Shown here: positions 63,908-64,000 of the stretch, piece after piece
How positions within the stretch are numbered: the stretch's first letter is position 1
How the letters are laid out: every line of letters begins with the position of its first letter
Origin: Ornithinimicrobium avium
GTDB taxonomy: Bacteria > Actinomycetota > Actinomycetes > Actinomycetales > Dermatophilaceae
Direction: 5' to 3'
Assembly (NCBI RefSeq): GCF_003351765.1
Contig: NZ_CP031229.1
Location: forward strand, 3,844,001-3,908,000
DNA length: 64,000 nucleotides
Position numbers and translations under genes: made by a program
Notes under the pieces: generated by a model
What the model was told of the DNA's origin: nothing
What the model saw: the letters and a program-made list of their open reading frames with translations, nothing else
The model's database searches: none

Positions 63908-64000
63908 GCACCTACGCGACCCCACCGGGGGGGCTGCCGCCGCAGACCCAGCTGACGACGAACCGTGCGCGGTTCACCCAGGCCTACGCGGTCCTGCCGC
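63904..64000 (+). CDS. allE: (S)-ureidoglycine aminohydrolase, 5' end
   Basis: Only 32 residues are in the window. They read MSTYATPPGGLPPQTQL, then TTNRARFTQAYAVLP, matching the conserved N-terminus of AllE cupin proteins (GGLPPQT and AYAVxP). AllE removes ammonia from ureidoglycine, the product of allantoate amidohydrolase. ATG 63904 overlaps the allB stop (ATGA), so it continues the ureide operon beyond the window end. Confidence 0.8.
   Translation, partial: MSTYATPPGGLPPQTQLTTNRARFTQAYAVLP

Overview
The window is about 72% G+C. Its genes are densely packed, with many GTG starts and ATGA/GTGA stop-start overlaps. The mix of an accA3-type biotin carboxylase, LpdA, SpoIIM/RDD/DUF58/MoxR genes, RNase J and FtsK points to a high-GC actinobacterium. 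Micrococcales is likely, and an Intrasporangiaceae/Ornithinimicrobiaceae-like organism is my best guess, not a firm call. I see no rRNA, tRNA, CRISPR array, insertion sequence or prophage. Apart from 60773-61445, which holds a broken regulator gene, no intergenic gap exceeds about 215 bp.

Layout. 1-3717: the 3' end of pyrD, a stand-alone methylmalonyl-CoA-mutase-type subunit and an M20 amidohydrolase. 3838-17237: a nucleoside uptake and salvage block, with BMP lipoprotein, ABC ATPase and two permeases, cdd, two unknown genes, deoA, a full-length plus half-length aldehyde dehydrogenase pair, deoC and add. 17287-26861: a membrane/envelope block, with RDD protein, SpoIIM-like protein, CDF metal exporter, a six-gene run (uridine-kinase-like, polytopic membrane protein, DUF4129, DUF4350, MoxR, DUF58) and a PH-domain protein. 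26913-30961: phosphopentomutase-type hexose/pentose mutase, purine nucleoside phosphorylase and LpdA. 30968-35146: an LTA-synthase-type sulfatase and a frameshifted VanZ-RDD-DUF218 gene. 35183-44312: the biotin carboxylase/BCCP subunit, the lldR/lldP/lldD lactate module, and a MerR regulator divergent from an acyl-CoA dehydrogenase and a carboxyltransferase. 44322-50113: ThrE-type exporter, S9 peptidase, an atypical Nramp-fold transporter and an idonate-type dehydrogenase. 50127-57682: a membrane protein, a NUDIX-DHFR fusion, thyA, RNase J, a 2TM protein and FtsK. 57693-64000: a CitE-like aldolase, then uricase, uraD, uraH, a broken HTH gene, a zinc alcohol dehydrogenase, allantoinase and the start of allE.

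How the genes work together. Imported nucleosides can be deaminated (cdd, add), phosphorolysed (deoA, PNP), isomerised by the PGM2-like mutase and cleaved by deoC to acetaldehyde and glyceraldehyde-3-phosphate. The neighbouring aldehyde dehydrogenase pair could oxidise the aldehyde. thyA and the DHFR fusion supply dTMP. The uricase-uraH-uraD-allB-allE run opens the purine ring to ureides. Xanthine dehydrogenase, which would join the two halves, is not in the window.

Most unusual signals: a NUDIX domain fused in frame to DHFR in a translationally coupled thyA operon; an Nramp-fold protein whose two metal-binding motifs are both replaced by G-x-G-E; a split ALDH16-like pair beside deoC; a perfect 16-bp palindrome that creates mirrored promoters between the MerR gene and acyl-CoA dehydrogenase; a perfect TGTGA-N6-TCACA site and a 15-bp leader hairpin between thyA and rnj; a 5-nt deletion in the VanZ-RDD-DUF218 gene; and a window-wide confinement of TAT/ATA to the context GTATG/CATAC.
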